Source of the DNA: Candidatus Bathyarchaeota archaeon
GTDB lineage: Archaea; Thermoproteota; Bathyarchaeia; 40CM-2-53-6; DTGE01
Assembly: GCA_018396725.1 (NCBI GenBank)
Contig: JAGTRC010000007.1
Coordinates: forward strand, 1 to 64,000
Length of the DNA stretch: 64,000 nt
Direction: 5' to 3'
Below, piece by piece: positions 9,342 to 18,406 of the stretch. The notes under the pieces are model-generated. The model searched no databases. It was not told where the DNA came from and saw nothing but the letters and a program-made list of their open reading frames with translations. The translations under genes were made by a program, and so were the position numbers. How positions within the stretch are numbered: position 1 is the stretch's first letter; each line of letters opens with the position of its first letter.

Positions 9342-10229
9342 TTACTTTATCGGGATCCCATGGCTAGGCTCTTTAGTTAACCTTCTAAACTCCTCTCTAA
9401 TCTTTTTTACGACAGGACCTATTTTGCCATTCCCTATCTTTCTACCGGACACCTCAACGATAGGAACTATCTCGGCTGCGGTTCCAGTTACGAACACCTC
9501 ATCCGCGTTAAACACCTCGTGGATGGTGATGTTCCTCTCCTCAACTTGGTAGCCGAGTCTACGGGATATATCGATCGCAACTCGCCTCGTTATGCCGTCC
9601 AAGACCCCCGCGGATGGGGGAGGTGTTATAACTTTTCCCTCCTTCACTATGAATATATTCTCGGTGGAGGCCTCGGCTACGTACCCCTCGTCATTCAGCA
9701 TTATTGCTTCCTCAACACCTGCCTCTATGGCCTCTATTTTAGCCAAAATATTGTTGAGGTAATTTAGGGATTTTATCCTAGGATCTAAAACATGTCTCGG
9801 CGTCCGTCTTAGGGATGAAATTATGGCCCTTATCCCTTCTTCACTGGCCCCGAATATGGGTTCTCTAGGCTCCGCCACGACAGCTATAGTGGGCGTAGGA
9901 CAATTCCTAGGATCTACCCCCATGGCCCCTACTCCTCTGGTGACAAGTATCCTAATATAAGCTTCTGTTAAACCATTCCTTCTAAGGGTCTCCGTTACTA
10001 TCCCTATCATTTCCTCTTTCGTAACTGGGATCTCAATCTTAATAGACTTAGCTGACTCGTAAAGCCTGTCTATATGCTCCCTAAGCTTGAATACCATCCC
10101 ATCGTATGCCCGTATAGCCTCGTATACGCCGTCCCCGTAAAGTAGACCGTGATCATAGATGGATATGGCAGCCTGATCCTTGGGCAAGTATTTTCCGTTC
10201 ACGTATATCTCTAGAGGTTTATCTGCCAA
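9342..10229 (-). CDS. ilvE: Class IV (branched-chain-type) aminotransferase
   Basis: PLP-dependent fold-type IV transaminase of the IlvE/D-amino-acid aminotransferase/aminodeoxychorismate lyase family, most like branched-chain aminotransferase. Family features: YDHGLLYGDGVYEAIRAY near the N-terminus, the catalytic lysine in RIKSLNYLNN, the EASTENIF phosphate-binding stretch and the VFVTGTAAEIVPI block. About 295 residues, the usual length. TTG 10229 is preferred because a CAGGAG Shine-Dalgarno lies about ten bases before it; an upstream TTG at 10250 adds seven residues. It lies 52 bases after the metallophosphoesterase region and 47 bases from the FGGY kinase, all leftward. Confidence 0.85.
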   Translation of the reverse strand: MADKPLEIYVNGKYLPKDQAAISIYDHGLLYGDGVYEAIRAYDGMVFKLREHIDRLYESAKSIKIEIPVTKEEMIGIVTETLRRNGLTEAYIRILVTRGVGAMGVDPRNCPTPTIAVVAEPREPIFGASEEGIRAIISSLRRTPRHVLDPRIKSLNYLNNILAKIEAIEAGVEEAIMLNDEGYVAEASTENIFIVKEGKVITPPPSAGVLDGITRRVAIDISRRLGYQVEERNITIHEVFNADEVFVTGTAAEIVPIVEVSGRKIGNGKIGPVVKKIREEFRRLTKEPSHGIPIK

Positions 10230-10297
10230 AGTGATGCGCTCCTGAAACAATACGCTGTATTCTTATTTATCTAAGTTTATCTATTTAAGAGTTTCTT

Positions 10298-11800
10298 TTA
10301 GCGGCTACCCTCCCAAGCTAAGATCCTTTTAACGGCTCTCCTCCAGCCGTTTAGCAGCTCTTCCCTGTGCCTCTCAGTCATCGTAGGTTGGTATATTACG
10401 GCTGGAGGGTTCAATCCCACAAGCTCATCTAAATTATTCCATAAATCGACCGCTAAGCCTGCCAGATATGCTGCTCCGAGGGCTGTCGTCTCAGATATCT
10501 TTGGCACCACTACAGGTATCCCCAATATATCTGCTTGGAACTGCATCAGGAACCTGTTGGCTGTAGGACCGCCGTCCACCTTCAATTTCCCGATGCTAAG
10601 TTCAGCATCTGCCTCCATACATTTGATAACCTCATATACTTGATAAGCTATAGCCTCAAGGGTGGCTCTGACTATGTGTTCCCTTCTAGTTCCTCCCGTG
10701 ATTCCTAAAATGGCCCCTCTAGCATAGGTATCCCAATAAGGTGCAGCCAGGCCCACGAAAGCAGGGACGAAGTATACTCCGCCGTTGTCCTCTACTCTGA
10801 GGGCGATTTCCTCCGTTTCTGAGGGGTTTGATATGATCCCTAAGCCATCTCTAAGCCACTGAACAGCCGCCCCAGCTATGTACACCCCCCCATCTATGGC
10901 GTAGGCTATCCCCGTATCTATGACCCAGGCTATGGTAGTTAATAGACCATGAGTTGAAAGTTTAGGCCGTTCCCCTATATTCATTAAAGCGAAGCAGCCC
11001 GTCCCGTAGGTGTTCTTTATATCTCCAGACTCGTAGCAGTTCTGTCCAAAGAGGGCCCCCTGTTGATCCACTATCACCCCGGCTATCGGCGTCTCTCTAT
11101 CGTAAAAAGTTTCGGGCTCCGTATAGCCTACCACCTGACTGTTCGATACTAATTTAGGCAACATTACCTCAGGTATGTCCAGCAAATCTAGTATATTTTT
11201 ATCCCATCTTAAAGTCTTTATGTTAAGCATCATAGTCCTGGAAGCAGTCGAGTAATCCGTTACAAAACATCTCCCTTTAGTGAAGTTCCATATGAGCCAT
11301 GTATCCGTAGTCCCAAAGAGAGCCTCCCCTCGCTCAGCCCGCCTCCTTACTCCTTTCACATTTTCCAGAATCCACCTCAATTTTGTAGCTGAAAAATATG
11401 GATCTATCAGGAGGCCTGTCCTCTCTCTTATGTCCTCCTCCAACCCCTTAGCTTTCAGATCCTCACACATTCTCTGGGTTCTTCTACACTGCCATACAAT
11501 AGCATTATATAATGGCTCACCAGTGTCTGAATCCCAAACTATAACGGTCTCTCCTTGGTCGGCTATCCCGACTGCCGCTATGTCTCCAGGGTTAATCTCA
11601 GCGATGGATATGGCTTCATCTATGGACTCCAGGGTACTCCTCCAAATAGCTTTAGGATCCTGCTCCACCCATCCAGGCCTGGGAAAATATCTAGGTAGCT
11701 CCCTAACCCCTGAAGCTATCAGTCTTCCCCCTCTATCGAATATGATCGCCTTAGTTCTAGTGGTCCCTTGGTCTATTCCCATGATATACTCCTGAGCCAT
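10298..11800 (-). CDS. FGGY carbohydrate kinase, glycerol-kinase-like with altered substrate motif
   Basis: ATP-dependent sugar/polyol kinase whose closest recognisable relatives are glycerol kinases: GIDQGTTRTKA phosphate-1 loop, YNAIVWQCRRT, the Asp of VDQQGALFGQ, TYGTGCF, and the C-terminal KVDGGPTANRFLMQ block. Glycerol kinases carry NQRE at the glycerol site; here the block reads DQGE, so with ATG 11800 as residue 1 the glycerol-binding Arg83 is Gly83 while Glu84 is kept. That start has a GGAGGG about ten bases upstream and gives 500 residues, the family norm; ATG 11836 would add 12. Specificity for another polyol or ketose, or relaxed glycerol binding, is likely. Confidence 0.82.
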   Translation of the reverse strand: MAQEYIMGIDQGTTRTKAIIFDRGGRLIASGVRELPRYFPRPGWVEQDPKAIWRSTLESIDEAISIAEINPGDIAAVGIADQGETVIVWDSDTGEPLYNAIVWQCRRTQRMCEDLKAKGLEEDIRERTGLLIDPYFSATKLRWILENVKGVRRRAERGEALFGTTDTWLIWNFTKGRCFVTDYSTASRTMMLNIKTLRWDKNILDLLDIPEVMLPKLVSNSQVVGYTEPETFYDRETPIAGVIVDQQGALFGQNCYESGDIKNTYGTGCFALMNIGERPKLSTHGLLTTIAWVIDTGIAYAIDGGVYIAGAAVQWLRDGLGIISNPSETEEIALRVEDNGGVYFVPAFVGLAAPYWDTYARGAILGITGGTRREHIVRATLEAIAYQVYEVIKCMEADAELSIGKLKVDGGPTANRFLMQFQADILGIPVVVPKISETTALGAAYLAGLAVDLWNNLDELVGLNPPAVIYQPTMTERHREELLNGWRRAVKRILAWEGSR

Positions 11801-11996
11801 TTTTGAGAAGCCCTCCATAGCATCTTCGAGATACAACCTATAATGAGTTTCCGAGTTTTAAACCTATTTTTCTCTCAAGCCATTTGACAGTACTTATAAA
11901 GTTATAATCAAACCTCTAAAATAGCCACGTATAGAATTCTCAATTTGTACTTGTTGAATACTTAAATACCGAGAAACATTTAATGCAGAATTAAGG

Positions 11997-12530
11997 ATGG
12001 TGGACTTGGAGCTTTCACTATTCTCGGTTTATAATCTTAAGGTGGAGTACCCATCAGATTGGAGGGTTAAGTTGAAGGATAACTCATCCCGAGCTCGAGG
12101 ACACGTAGCATTTTTGGCGTCTAATGGAAGCAGTGGCATCTTCATAACATGGGGAGAACTCCACGAAGCTAAGAAGAGGTTTAAAGATTCGAGAGAGCAG
12201 GCTGAAAATTCTCTTAAGAAGATGATGAAGGAGAGGCCCTATGGAGAAGAGGGCCTTAAAATCTTGGATCAAAGGGAACTGGAAGTAGGCGGCCATAAAG
12301 GATTCATGAACCATATGCATTTAAAGTCGCTCAGGTTCGGGGTAATACCGTTGTTCGCTAGGCCGAGGCTCAGGGATATATACGCTGTGTTCCTCCACTG
12401 CGATGAATCCCAGCGCTTCTTCGTCATAGTAGGGGACTTCGAGCCTAATGAATTGGATGATCCTTGGAAAAACCTAAATTACTACTTAAATTCCTTTGAC
12501 TGCCACCTAAAGGTTAGAGTTAAACCTTAG
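11997..12530 (+). CDS. Hypothetical protein, 177 residues
   Basis: Soluble protein with no signal peptide. The N-terminal VYNLKVEYPSDWRV and the central ITWGELHEAKKRF region recall small beta-rich PsbP/DUF1795-like proteins, a weak resemblance only. A TATA-like element (ACTTAAATACC, about 11959-11969) stands about 30 bases before the ATG, which suggests a leaderless transcript. It lies divergent from the FGGY kinase and alone; the next gene begins about 100 bases on. Function not recognised. Confidence 0.6.
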   Translation: MVDLELSLFSVYNLKVEYPSDWRVKLKDNSSRARGHVAFLASNGSSGIFITWGELHEAKKRFKDSREQAENSLKKMMKERPYGEEGLKILDQRELEVGGHKGFMNHMHLKSLRFGVIPLFARPRLRDIYAVFLHCDESQRFFVIVGDFEPNELDDPWKNLNYYLNSFDCHLKVRVKP

Positions 12531-12635
12531 TTATACAAGGAATGCTGATCCAATTTAAATTTATTAACCCTGGAAGAATAGTTATACTAACAGCCTATTC
12601 CGCTCAAGTCCATCATTTAAAGGGGATACCAATGT

Positions 12636-12920
12636 ATGGAGGTCACCGTTTACACTAAGAAGGGCTGCCGTAGATGCGAGGAATTGAAGAATTTCCTCGA
12701 TAGATACAAGGTCAAGTATACGGAGAAGGACGTTGAAGAGCCTGAGGTGGCCCGGGAGCTGCTCAAATCCAATTATATAGCTAAGAATTTCTGCGACGAG
12801 AAGGGATGCATAGTTATAACTCCCATAGTAAATTTGGATGGCAAATGGATGCACAGGGAGTTCTTCGACTTATACGGCTTCTCGGAGAGGAGGGCAAGAA
12901 AGATATTCGGGTTAGAATAG
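12636..12920 (+). CDS. Glutaredoxin/thioredoxin-like small redox protein
   Basis: 94-residue thioredoxin-fold protein. The N-terminal beta strand EVTVYTKKGCRRCEELKNFL carries a CxxC redox motif (CRRC), and the cis-proline stretch VITPIVNLDG follows in place, as in glutaredoxins. Two more cysteines (C..KGC around residues 53-58) are unusual and might bind metal or form a second disulfide. Probable role: thiol-disulfide exchange in the cytoplasm. Single gene. Confidence 0.75.
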   Translation: MEVTVYTKKGCRRCEELKNFLDRYKVKYTEKDVEEPEVARELLKSNYIAKNFCDEKGCIVITPIVNLDGKWMHREFFDLYGFSERRARKIFGLE

Positions 12921-13123
12921 CTTTCTCATCGTAGGCTTCGAGCCTTCAAAGCGGGGAACAGGTCCACCTAGTTTTTAGACAATCCTCCTTTTACAATCCC
13001 ATCGTTCTCTCCCTTACTCCTCTTCGGCTTATACCTCTGCCACGTCGGTCAAGTATCCATTTTGAACATCCACGCATTCCCACCCAGTTGGGCCGCGAAG
13101 GAAATGTTTCAACTGTCGGCTGA

Positions 13124-13372
13124 CGGGGGAGCGGGAGAAGAGTAGAAGCCTTCGACGTTTACATCTGTTTCGGAAGCATTGGACGGCATTTTAGAGGGGG
13201 AATGGGCAGCGACATCGATGTCTTAATTGAATTCGGAGCCCACAGGATTTTTCGAATACATGGACTTGAATATTTATCCGATTTGTCGACCATGAGGGTT
13301 GACCTCGTCTCAAAGGGGGCTTTAAAGCCGAGGATTGGATGGTATGTCTTAAATGAAGCGGTCTACACATGA
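13124..13372 (+). pseudogene. Remnant of an MNT-type nucleotidyltransferase gene
   Basis: A frame of 82 codons after a TGA at 13121 carries the core of a small antitoxin-type nucleotidyltransferase: YICFGSIGRHFRGG, then GSDIDVLIEF with both catalytic aspartates, MRVDLVSKGALKPRI and LNEAVYT before the stop. There is no start codon in a sensible place, and the usual N-terminal 20-30 residues are missing, so the gene is decayed or truncated. No HEPN partner remains beside it. The rest of the 12921-13557 stretch shows no gene; 13373-13557 holds the likely promoter of the following toxin-antitoxin pair. Confidence 0.7.
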
Positions 13373-13557
13373 GAAAGCGCGATTACCGGGATCACCATCT
13401 GAGAAGTATTTGATTCACCGTATTACCGATTTTTCGGATTAGGAACATTCTTTAATTTAAGGCGGATAAAATTTCAGGCTATCCTCTCGGGTTTCGAGAT
13501 GAAGGGCGACTGGAAATGTTTAAATTTGTGCTAACTTACGGATTAGATGGATCTGGT

Positions 13558-13740
13558 ATGTCTAACGTGGAGATGCTGCTGAGGGAAATCAGAGATGAGC
13601 TCAGGGAAATTAAGCTATTATATAAGGGGCTGGTTGAAAAACTCATTCCCACCGAAGAGCCTTCAAGCGATGAGAGGGAAGCTATAGAAAGCGACGATGA
13701 GGTAGTAGATGAAATAGAGCTCATGGAAGCTTTGAAGTGA
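13558..13740 (+). CDS. Probable antitoxin of RelE-type pair
   Basis: 60-residue acidic protein: MSNVEMLLREIRDELREIKLLYKGL forms a coiled-coil-like helix, followed by a Glu/Asp-rich tail ending ELMEALK. This composition is common among archaeal RelB-like antitoxins. The stop is one base before the toxin ATG, the usual coupled arrangement. ATG 13558 is preferred because TTTAAATT, a TATA-like element, lies at about 13519-13526; an upstream ATG at 13516 would add 14 residues that overlap this element. Confidence 0.65.
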   Translation: MSNVEMLLREIRDELREIKLLYKGLVEKLIPTEEPSSDEREAIESDDEVVDEIELMEALK

Positions 13741-13741
13741 T

Positions 13742-14113
13742 ATGTTTGAGGTGGAAGCTAAAAGAAAGACGTTAAAGATCCTAAAGATGCTTACCGTAGA
13801 AAAGAAGAATAAAATTAGAGAGTTAATAATCACCTTAAAGGATGATCCATTACCTTTTGAAAAGTTCGACGTTGCGAAACTTAAAGGCTATGAGAATGTA
13901 TACAGGGTCAGGATCGGAGACCTAAGAATAGTATACGAAGTGAAGTGGGACGTGAAGAGAGTACTGATTCACTTTTGTCGGGCCGAGGGGAAAAGCCTAC
14001 AAGTGAACATTTTCTTGTTTCCAGAGGTTCCACCTAGTTTAGACCAATGTTTGGAACATTCAGATATATTTGGGGAGTTCACGAGGAGCCCCCAGGTTCT
14101 TAAAATTCCCTGA
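13742..14113 (+). CDS. relE: RelE/ParE-family toxin with extended C-terminus
   Basis: mRNA interferase-type toxin, expected to cleave translated mRNA unless bound by the preceding antitoxin. Recognisable RelE blocks: LIITLKDDPLPFEKFDVAKLKGYENVYRVRIGDLRIVYEV and VLIHFCRAEGKS. Typical family members end a few residues after that point (about 85-95 aa); this one runs on for about 30 more residues of low-complexity character, perhaps by loss of the original stop. It is followed, in convergent orientation, by the Bax1 gene 11 bases on. Confidence 0.8.
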   Translation: MFEVEAKRKTLKILKMLTVEKKNKIRELIITLKDDPLPFEKFDVAKLKGYENVYRVRIGDLRIVYEVKWDVKRVLIHFCRAEGKSLQVNIFLFPEVPPSLDQCLEHSDIFGEFTRSPQVLKIP

Positions 14114-14124
14114 AATAGGTCCCT

Positions 14125-15690
14125 TTACAACTCAATATTTTCTTTATCTTTTTCTTCCACCTCTGCCGCGTCGGGGTTTATTCCACGCCATCTAACCCTG
14201 TATCCTAGGGCTTCCAATATTATGGTGGGTTTTACTCCTCCCAGCTCCTCTATGATGTTCGAGGCTTCGTTCAGGCTGAGCCTCCCATCGGCCATCCTCC
14301 GCCTAAGCGAATCCTCCATCTCCCTCAGCCTGTCCTCTCGGACCAGTAGTTCGGTTAGGATCTTGTATCCTGGGATCTCTTCGCCCTTTAGGAACTCCCT
14401 TAGGACGCTGCTGGCCACTCCTATCCTTTCAGCCAGCTCCTCCAGGCTCATCACCGGTTTGTCCAGGTTCATCAGTATGGCTTCCCTGGAGATCCTCCTC
14501 GCTTCCCTGCTCTTAAGCCTCTCCTCCGCCCCCCTTAAGCGCAGTAGTATCGGCCTTAGAGGTATCTTATCTTTGAAGTAGAGCAGGTGCAGGGTTTCTC
14601 CGAGCCTATCCATCCTATGGCAGGCCAGCCTCATATCGACGGCTACGATCATTTCAAGCCCCTTCAGCGTCTCGAGCTTCTCGATCTTACGCTTCAGGTA
14701 TTCCGGCGTCCAGAAGCCCACGATCTCCATGTATATCTTGGCCCCGTCCTTCTCGAAGCTGAAGTCAGGTATTAGGACGCCTCCCCCTACAGGTATGGGT
14801 TCAGGCTCCCTTCTAAGCCTCCAACCCGTCTTCAACGCCTCGAAGCGCTGGGCGAACTCCTTCTCGACCTCGCTGTCGTAGGTCTCCACAGCCTCGGGTT
14901 GGGCCTCATCCCCTAGGAGTCCCCCGTGTTCCCGCTCGTTGATCTTGAAGTCCATGAGCCTGCTGTATCCGGTGGGGCTGCTCCTGAGGATCTTAGCCTC
15001 CAGAGCCCATCCGCCTCCCTTGATCACCGGGGGGAGCAGCCGGGCCAGGGCTGTGCCATATCTCCTGTTGAGCCTGAAAAGGGATAATGGTCCATCCACC
15101 TTGACCCAGTATCGGTCCCCATCTCCCCTCCAGACCTCATGGATCAATCCGAGCCTCTTCACCTCGCGGAATATCTGCTGCCAATTCCCCAGTGTTGTGA
15201 ACCTTACCTCCGTGGAGTGGAAGAGCAGGGTCTGGGTGAGCGCCAGGTTGTACCATTTAACCAGCCTCTCCGCCTCTATTGGGTTGAAGGACTCCAGGAT
15301 CAACTCATCGTCCAAATCAGCGTAGAGGAGATCCTCCAATTCATCGATACGCAGCCCGAGCTCCGAGGCGGCCTCTTCCAATATGAGCCTCCTAGCCTCC
15401 AGGCTGATCGGAGCTTTCTCTCCACTGGCTAACTCGAATATTCTCTTTCTAACCTTTACGGGGTTGAGCTTCATCCTGGATTGAAATACGCTCCTCCTAT
15501 CCAATAGGGTTGATAATCCCCTGATGTACCTGTAGTCGTAGCCTAGGTCCTCCAGCTCTGAGACATGCTCCTTTAAGACCGCTTTCTTAGCCCCTACATG
15601 GCTCTTATAGGCTTGGATGAGCCTCTCAGCAGCCTCCAAGTTGTCCCTCGTCAGATCGGCGTAGACGGGGCTTATGAGGCCCCTCCTCAC
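14125..15690 (-). CDS. bax1: Bax1 nuclease, partner of XPB (DUF790)
   Basis: Structure-specific endonuclease that forms a complex with archaeal XPB and cuts bubble or fork DNA, proposed to act in nucleotide excision repair. The predicted nuclease core shows a PD-(D/E)xK-like arrangement: VLIPDFSFEKDG then KIYMEIVGFWTPEYLKRKIEK. The N-terminal half is helical, as in DUF790 proteins, and the 521-residue length is typical. It begins 16 bases after the XPB gene, a gene order widely conserved in archaea. The start is GTG 15690. Confidence 0.88.
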   Translation of the reverse strand: MRRGLISPVYADLTRDNLEAAERLIQAYKSHVGAKKAVLKEHVSELEDLGYDYRYIRGLSTLLDRRSVFQSRMKLNPVKVRKRIFELASGEKAPISLEARRLILEEAASELGLRIDELEDLLYADLDDELILESFNPIEAERLVKWYNLALTQTLLFHSTEVRFTTLGNWQQIFREVKRLGLIHEVWRGDGDRYWVKVDGPLSLFRLNRRYGTALARLLPPVIKGGGWALEAKILRSSPTGYSRLMDFKINEREHGGLLGDEAQPEAVETYDSEVEKEFAQRFEALKTGWRLRREPEPIPVGGGVLIPDFSFEKDGAKIYMEIVGFWTPEYLKRKIEKLETLKGLEMIVAVDMRLACHRMDRLGETLHLLYFKDKIPLRPILLRLRGAEERLKSREARRISREAILMNLDKPVMSLEELAERIGVASSVLREFLKGEEIPGYKILTELLVREDRLREMEDSLRRRMADGRLSLNEASNIIEELGGVKPTIILEALGYRVRWRGINPDAAEVEEKDKENIEL

Positions 15691-15706
15691 CCTCGCTACG
15701 AGCAGG

Positions 15707-17092
15707 TTACTCGGCAGCAGCCTCGGAGCCCTCCCAAGCCATCCTCGAGAGCTTACTTCTCCTTCTCCTCATGCTCATCCGGGCTTCAACGGTATCCCTT
15801 GCGACTATCTCTATGAGCCTGGCCTCCTTCCCCCTAACTTTTCTGAGGAGCCTTCCGAGGCGCTGAATATACTCCCTCGTGCTCCCCGTACCGCTTATTA
15901 TGATACCTATGGAGGCGTCCGGGACGTCTATCCCCTCATCCAATACCTGAGAGGTCGCTATGACCCTGTATTCTCCCCTGCGGAACCTCTCGAGGATCTC
16001 CCTCCTCTCCTCCTTCGCCGTCTGATAAGTTATCGCCGGGACCAGGAACCTCCTGCTTATCCTGTATACGAGCTGATTGTGCAGGGTGAATATCAGGATC
16101 TTCTCCCCCCTATACCTCTCGAGGAGGCTTTCCAGGAGGCTCATCTTCGCCTCCGAGTTCAAGGCGATCTTGACGGCCCTATTCCTGGCTAGGAGCGCCT
16201 CCCTAGCCTCCCTGTCGCCGCCGGACCGCATTATGAACCTCTGGAAATCCTCTATCGACCTGATCGCCAACCCTCTCCTCCTCAAATAGTCCCTGAAGAT
16301 CTCCAGGTGTTCATCGTATAGCCTCCTCTCCTCGGGGGTTAGGTCCACGAGGAGCTTCTCATGCCCGTAGGGGGCTAGGTGCTTCCCGGCTAACGCGTCG
16401 ACTTCGACCCTGTAGACGATGTCGCCGACGAGGCGGGGGAGCTCCCTATGCATTCCATCCTCCCTCTCGGGGGTGGCTGTCAACCCCATCCTGTAGGGCG
16501 CCACATACATCTCCCCGATCTGGCTGTAGCTAGGCGCGGGCAGGTGATGCACCTCATCGAAGACTATAAACATGAACTTGTTGCCGAGAAACCCTCCCTT
16601 CATGTAGGCTGAATCATAGGTGGCCACGGTGAGGCATCTTAAAACCTCCTCGCCTCCACCGTAGACGCCCACCTCCACATCGAACGCTTCCACTAATCGA
16701 CGCCGCCACTGCTCCATGAGATCCAAGGTGGGGACGATGACCAGGGTGGACACGCCCAGGAGCCTGATGGCCTCGAAGGCTATGAAGGTCTTGCCTGCCC
16801 CCGTGGGGAGTACTATGACCCCCCTCCTACCCGCCCTAAACCAGGCCTCCAAGCCCTCCCTCTGATAAGGTCTAAGCCTGACCCTGCAGGAGAGCCCCGG
16901 GCAGGGAGGCGGGTCGGGGACGGAGTCCCTGAACTCTACCCCGCTCCCCTCAAGGTATTCGAGGATCTCCCTGTAATGGAGGGCCATGGCCCTGAAAGCA
17001 TTGATCCTAGGATCCCATCTACCATAAGGGGTCCCCACCCCTCCATGGATCAGGATGCTGCCATTGTCGTAGGTGAGAGTAACCACGTCCAT
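15707..17092 (-). CDS. xpb: XPB/Rad25-type DNA helicase
   Basis: Superfamily 2 3'-5' helicase/translocase that opens damaged DNA for its Bax1 partner. An N-terminal damage-recognition-like domain (about residues 1-70) precedes helicase domain 1 with Walker A LPTGAGKTF, DEVHH as the DExH box and GLTATPERED. The last includes the RED motif characteristic of XPB. Domain 2 carries ILIFTLHNQ, TSQVLDEGIDVPDA and the arginine fingers of QRLGRLLRK. 461 residues, normal for archaeal XPB. ATG 17092 is the first gene of a two-gene unit. Confidence 0.92.
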   Translation of the reverse strand: MDVVTLTYDNGSILIHGGVGTPYGRWDPRINAFRAMALHYREILEYLEGSGVEFRDSVPDPPPCPGLSCRVRLRPYQREGLEAWFRAGRRGVIVLPTGAGKTFIAFEAIRLLGVSTLVIVPTLDLMEQWRRRLVEAFDVEVGVYGGGEEVLRCLTVATYDSAYMKGGFLGNKFMFIVFDEVHHLPAPSYSQIGEMYVAPYRMGLTATPEREDGMHRELPRLVGDIVYRVEVDALAGKHLAPYGHEKLLVDLTPEERRLYDEHLEIFRDYLRRRGLAIRSIEDFQRFIMRSGGDREAREALLARNRAVKIALNSEAKMSLLESLLERYRGEKILIFTLHNQLVYRISRRFLVPAITYQTAKEERREILERFRRGEYRVIATSQVLDEGIDVPDASIGIIISGTGSTREYIQRLGRLLRKVRGKEARLIEIVARDTVEARMSMRRRRSKLSRMAWEGSEAAAE

Positions 17093-17366
17093 GTCTGGAG
17101 CGACCCGTATATCCCCCTTATGTACGCCTATTCTATACTAATCCTAGCTAATTAACTTAAGAAAAAGCTTAGAGATGCTAATTGTCTCCGTAAATTGCTT
17201 GGGCCCTTCCTGATGCAGCCAATCTAAGCAGGCTGGGGCCATCCTAGCATCGGCACTTCCCCTACGGACCTATCTTGGAGCGGTTAGGTTGAGATACCTG
17301 CGTGGATCCCCATACGCTATCAATGGATCCATCCGTTCGCATATACGCCTATACGTATGACTGTGT

Positions 17367-18164
17367 TTAATAGTTTTTAGAGAGAGCCTGCTCCTCAAAT
17401 GGCTGATGATCATCCACTTCCTCGTAGTATATTTCTTCCTCCGCCGCGGGTTTGAACCTCCACATGAGTATTGAGGCTGCGGCCATCGACGCCGCGACCG
17501 CTAGTAGGGGTACTGCAAGCCAGATTTTCTGGGGGGTGGGGGCTTGCCTTGTAACCGTCTTATAGGTGGTCAGGGTTGAGGCTGAAACCCTTGTGCTCAC
17601 GTAGGTCTTGGTGACCGTCGTGCTCCACCTGTAGGTGGTGTAGGCTTCCCATGTCTCGGTGTAGGTTGCGTTGGGCCTCGATACCCCTATGAATACCTCC
17701 CTGGCCTCCTTGAGCTCCTCGGCCTTCAGCCAAACCTTGTACTCTCCATCTCCCCCGACTCGATGGGATACCTCGCCGGTGTCCGACTCAGCCTCCTTCT
17801 CCCCTGAGGGCCCCGTTATCCAAACCCTCACCTGGGGGCCCGCCTCGACGGTTATTATATCCCCAGCCTTCAAGCCTGGGAGCCTGTAATAGGTCTCCGC
17901 CGCCCGCTTTCCAGTTTTAAGGGTCGTGAAACCCTCCATGACGACCTCCACCTCTGTCCTCACCAGCGTCTGCGGACGGGTTTCCGTGGAGACCCATCCC
18001 TCGACGAAGGTTGAAGTCCCTGTCTCGGTCTCCGTGTAGGCCACTAGGACGGCTAAGGGCCTCGCCTCAACCTCCCTGTCCATGGGGTAGACTAGGATGA
18101 GGGCCGCCGCTGCCGCGAGGGCCAAGGCCAGCCCGGGGAGGAGAAGCCTCAATACCCTCTGCAT
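17367..18164 (-). CDS. Thr-rich membrane-anchored surface protein, hypothetical
   Basis: 265 residues. An N-terminal signal/anchor (LLLPGLALALAAAAALILVY) is followed by an extracellular region rich in Thr/Glu with repeated TYxxTRWSTTVTKT-like segments. A second membrane helix near residue 220-240 (IWLAVPLLAVAASMAAASI) and an acidic cytoplasmic tail follow. No enzyme motif is seen. Probably a cell-envelope protein. The 274 bases between it and the XPB gene hold no other gene that I can support. Confidence 0.55.
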   Translation of the reverse strand: MQRVLRLLLPGLALALAAAAALILVYPMDREVEARPLAVLVAYTETETGTSTFVEGWVSTETRPQTLVRTEVEVVMEGFTTLKTGKRAAETYYRLPGLKAGDIITVEAGPQVRVWITGPSGEKEAESDTGEVSHRVGGDGEYKVWLKAEELKEAREVFIGVSRPNATYTETWEAYTTYRWSTTVTKTYVSTRVSASTLTTYKTVTRQAPTPQKIWLAVPLLAVAASMAAASILMWRFKPAAEEEIYYEEVDDHQPFEEQALSKNY

Positions 18165-18406
18165 GGACTAGACAGCCTCCATTAGACGGTGGAGCTCAAA
18201 TCGAGGATTGATGCTGATCCACCGGTCATCCCTGTGATGGAGCTAGGATGGATATCTTAGATCTTTACATCTTCTAGCCTAGATCGCTGTCTCAAAGCTC
18301 CTGAGCTGTACGCATCTGTAGGGGGACATTTCCTCGGGAGGATCCATGCACTCCGTATCCCACCATGCCCCCCCGCCTATTTTTCTCCGCCCGTACCTTC
18401 TCCTGT

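Noticed and set aside
12960-13045. Possible duplicated fragment of the Bax1 3' end upstream of the MNT remnant
   Set aside because: A 17-base near-match (ACCTCTGCC(A/G)CGTCGG) and an AGTTT-AGAC match to 14027-14170 were seen, but such short similarity is expected by chance in 64 kb and the frame is broken.
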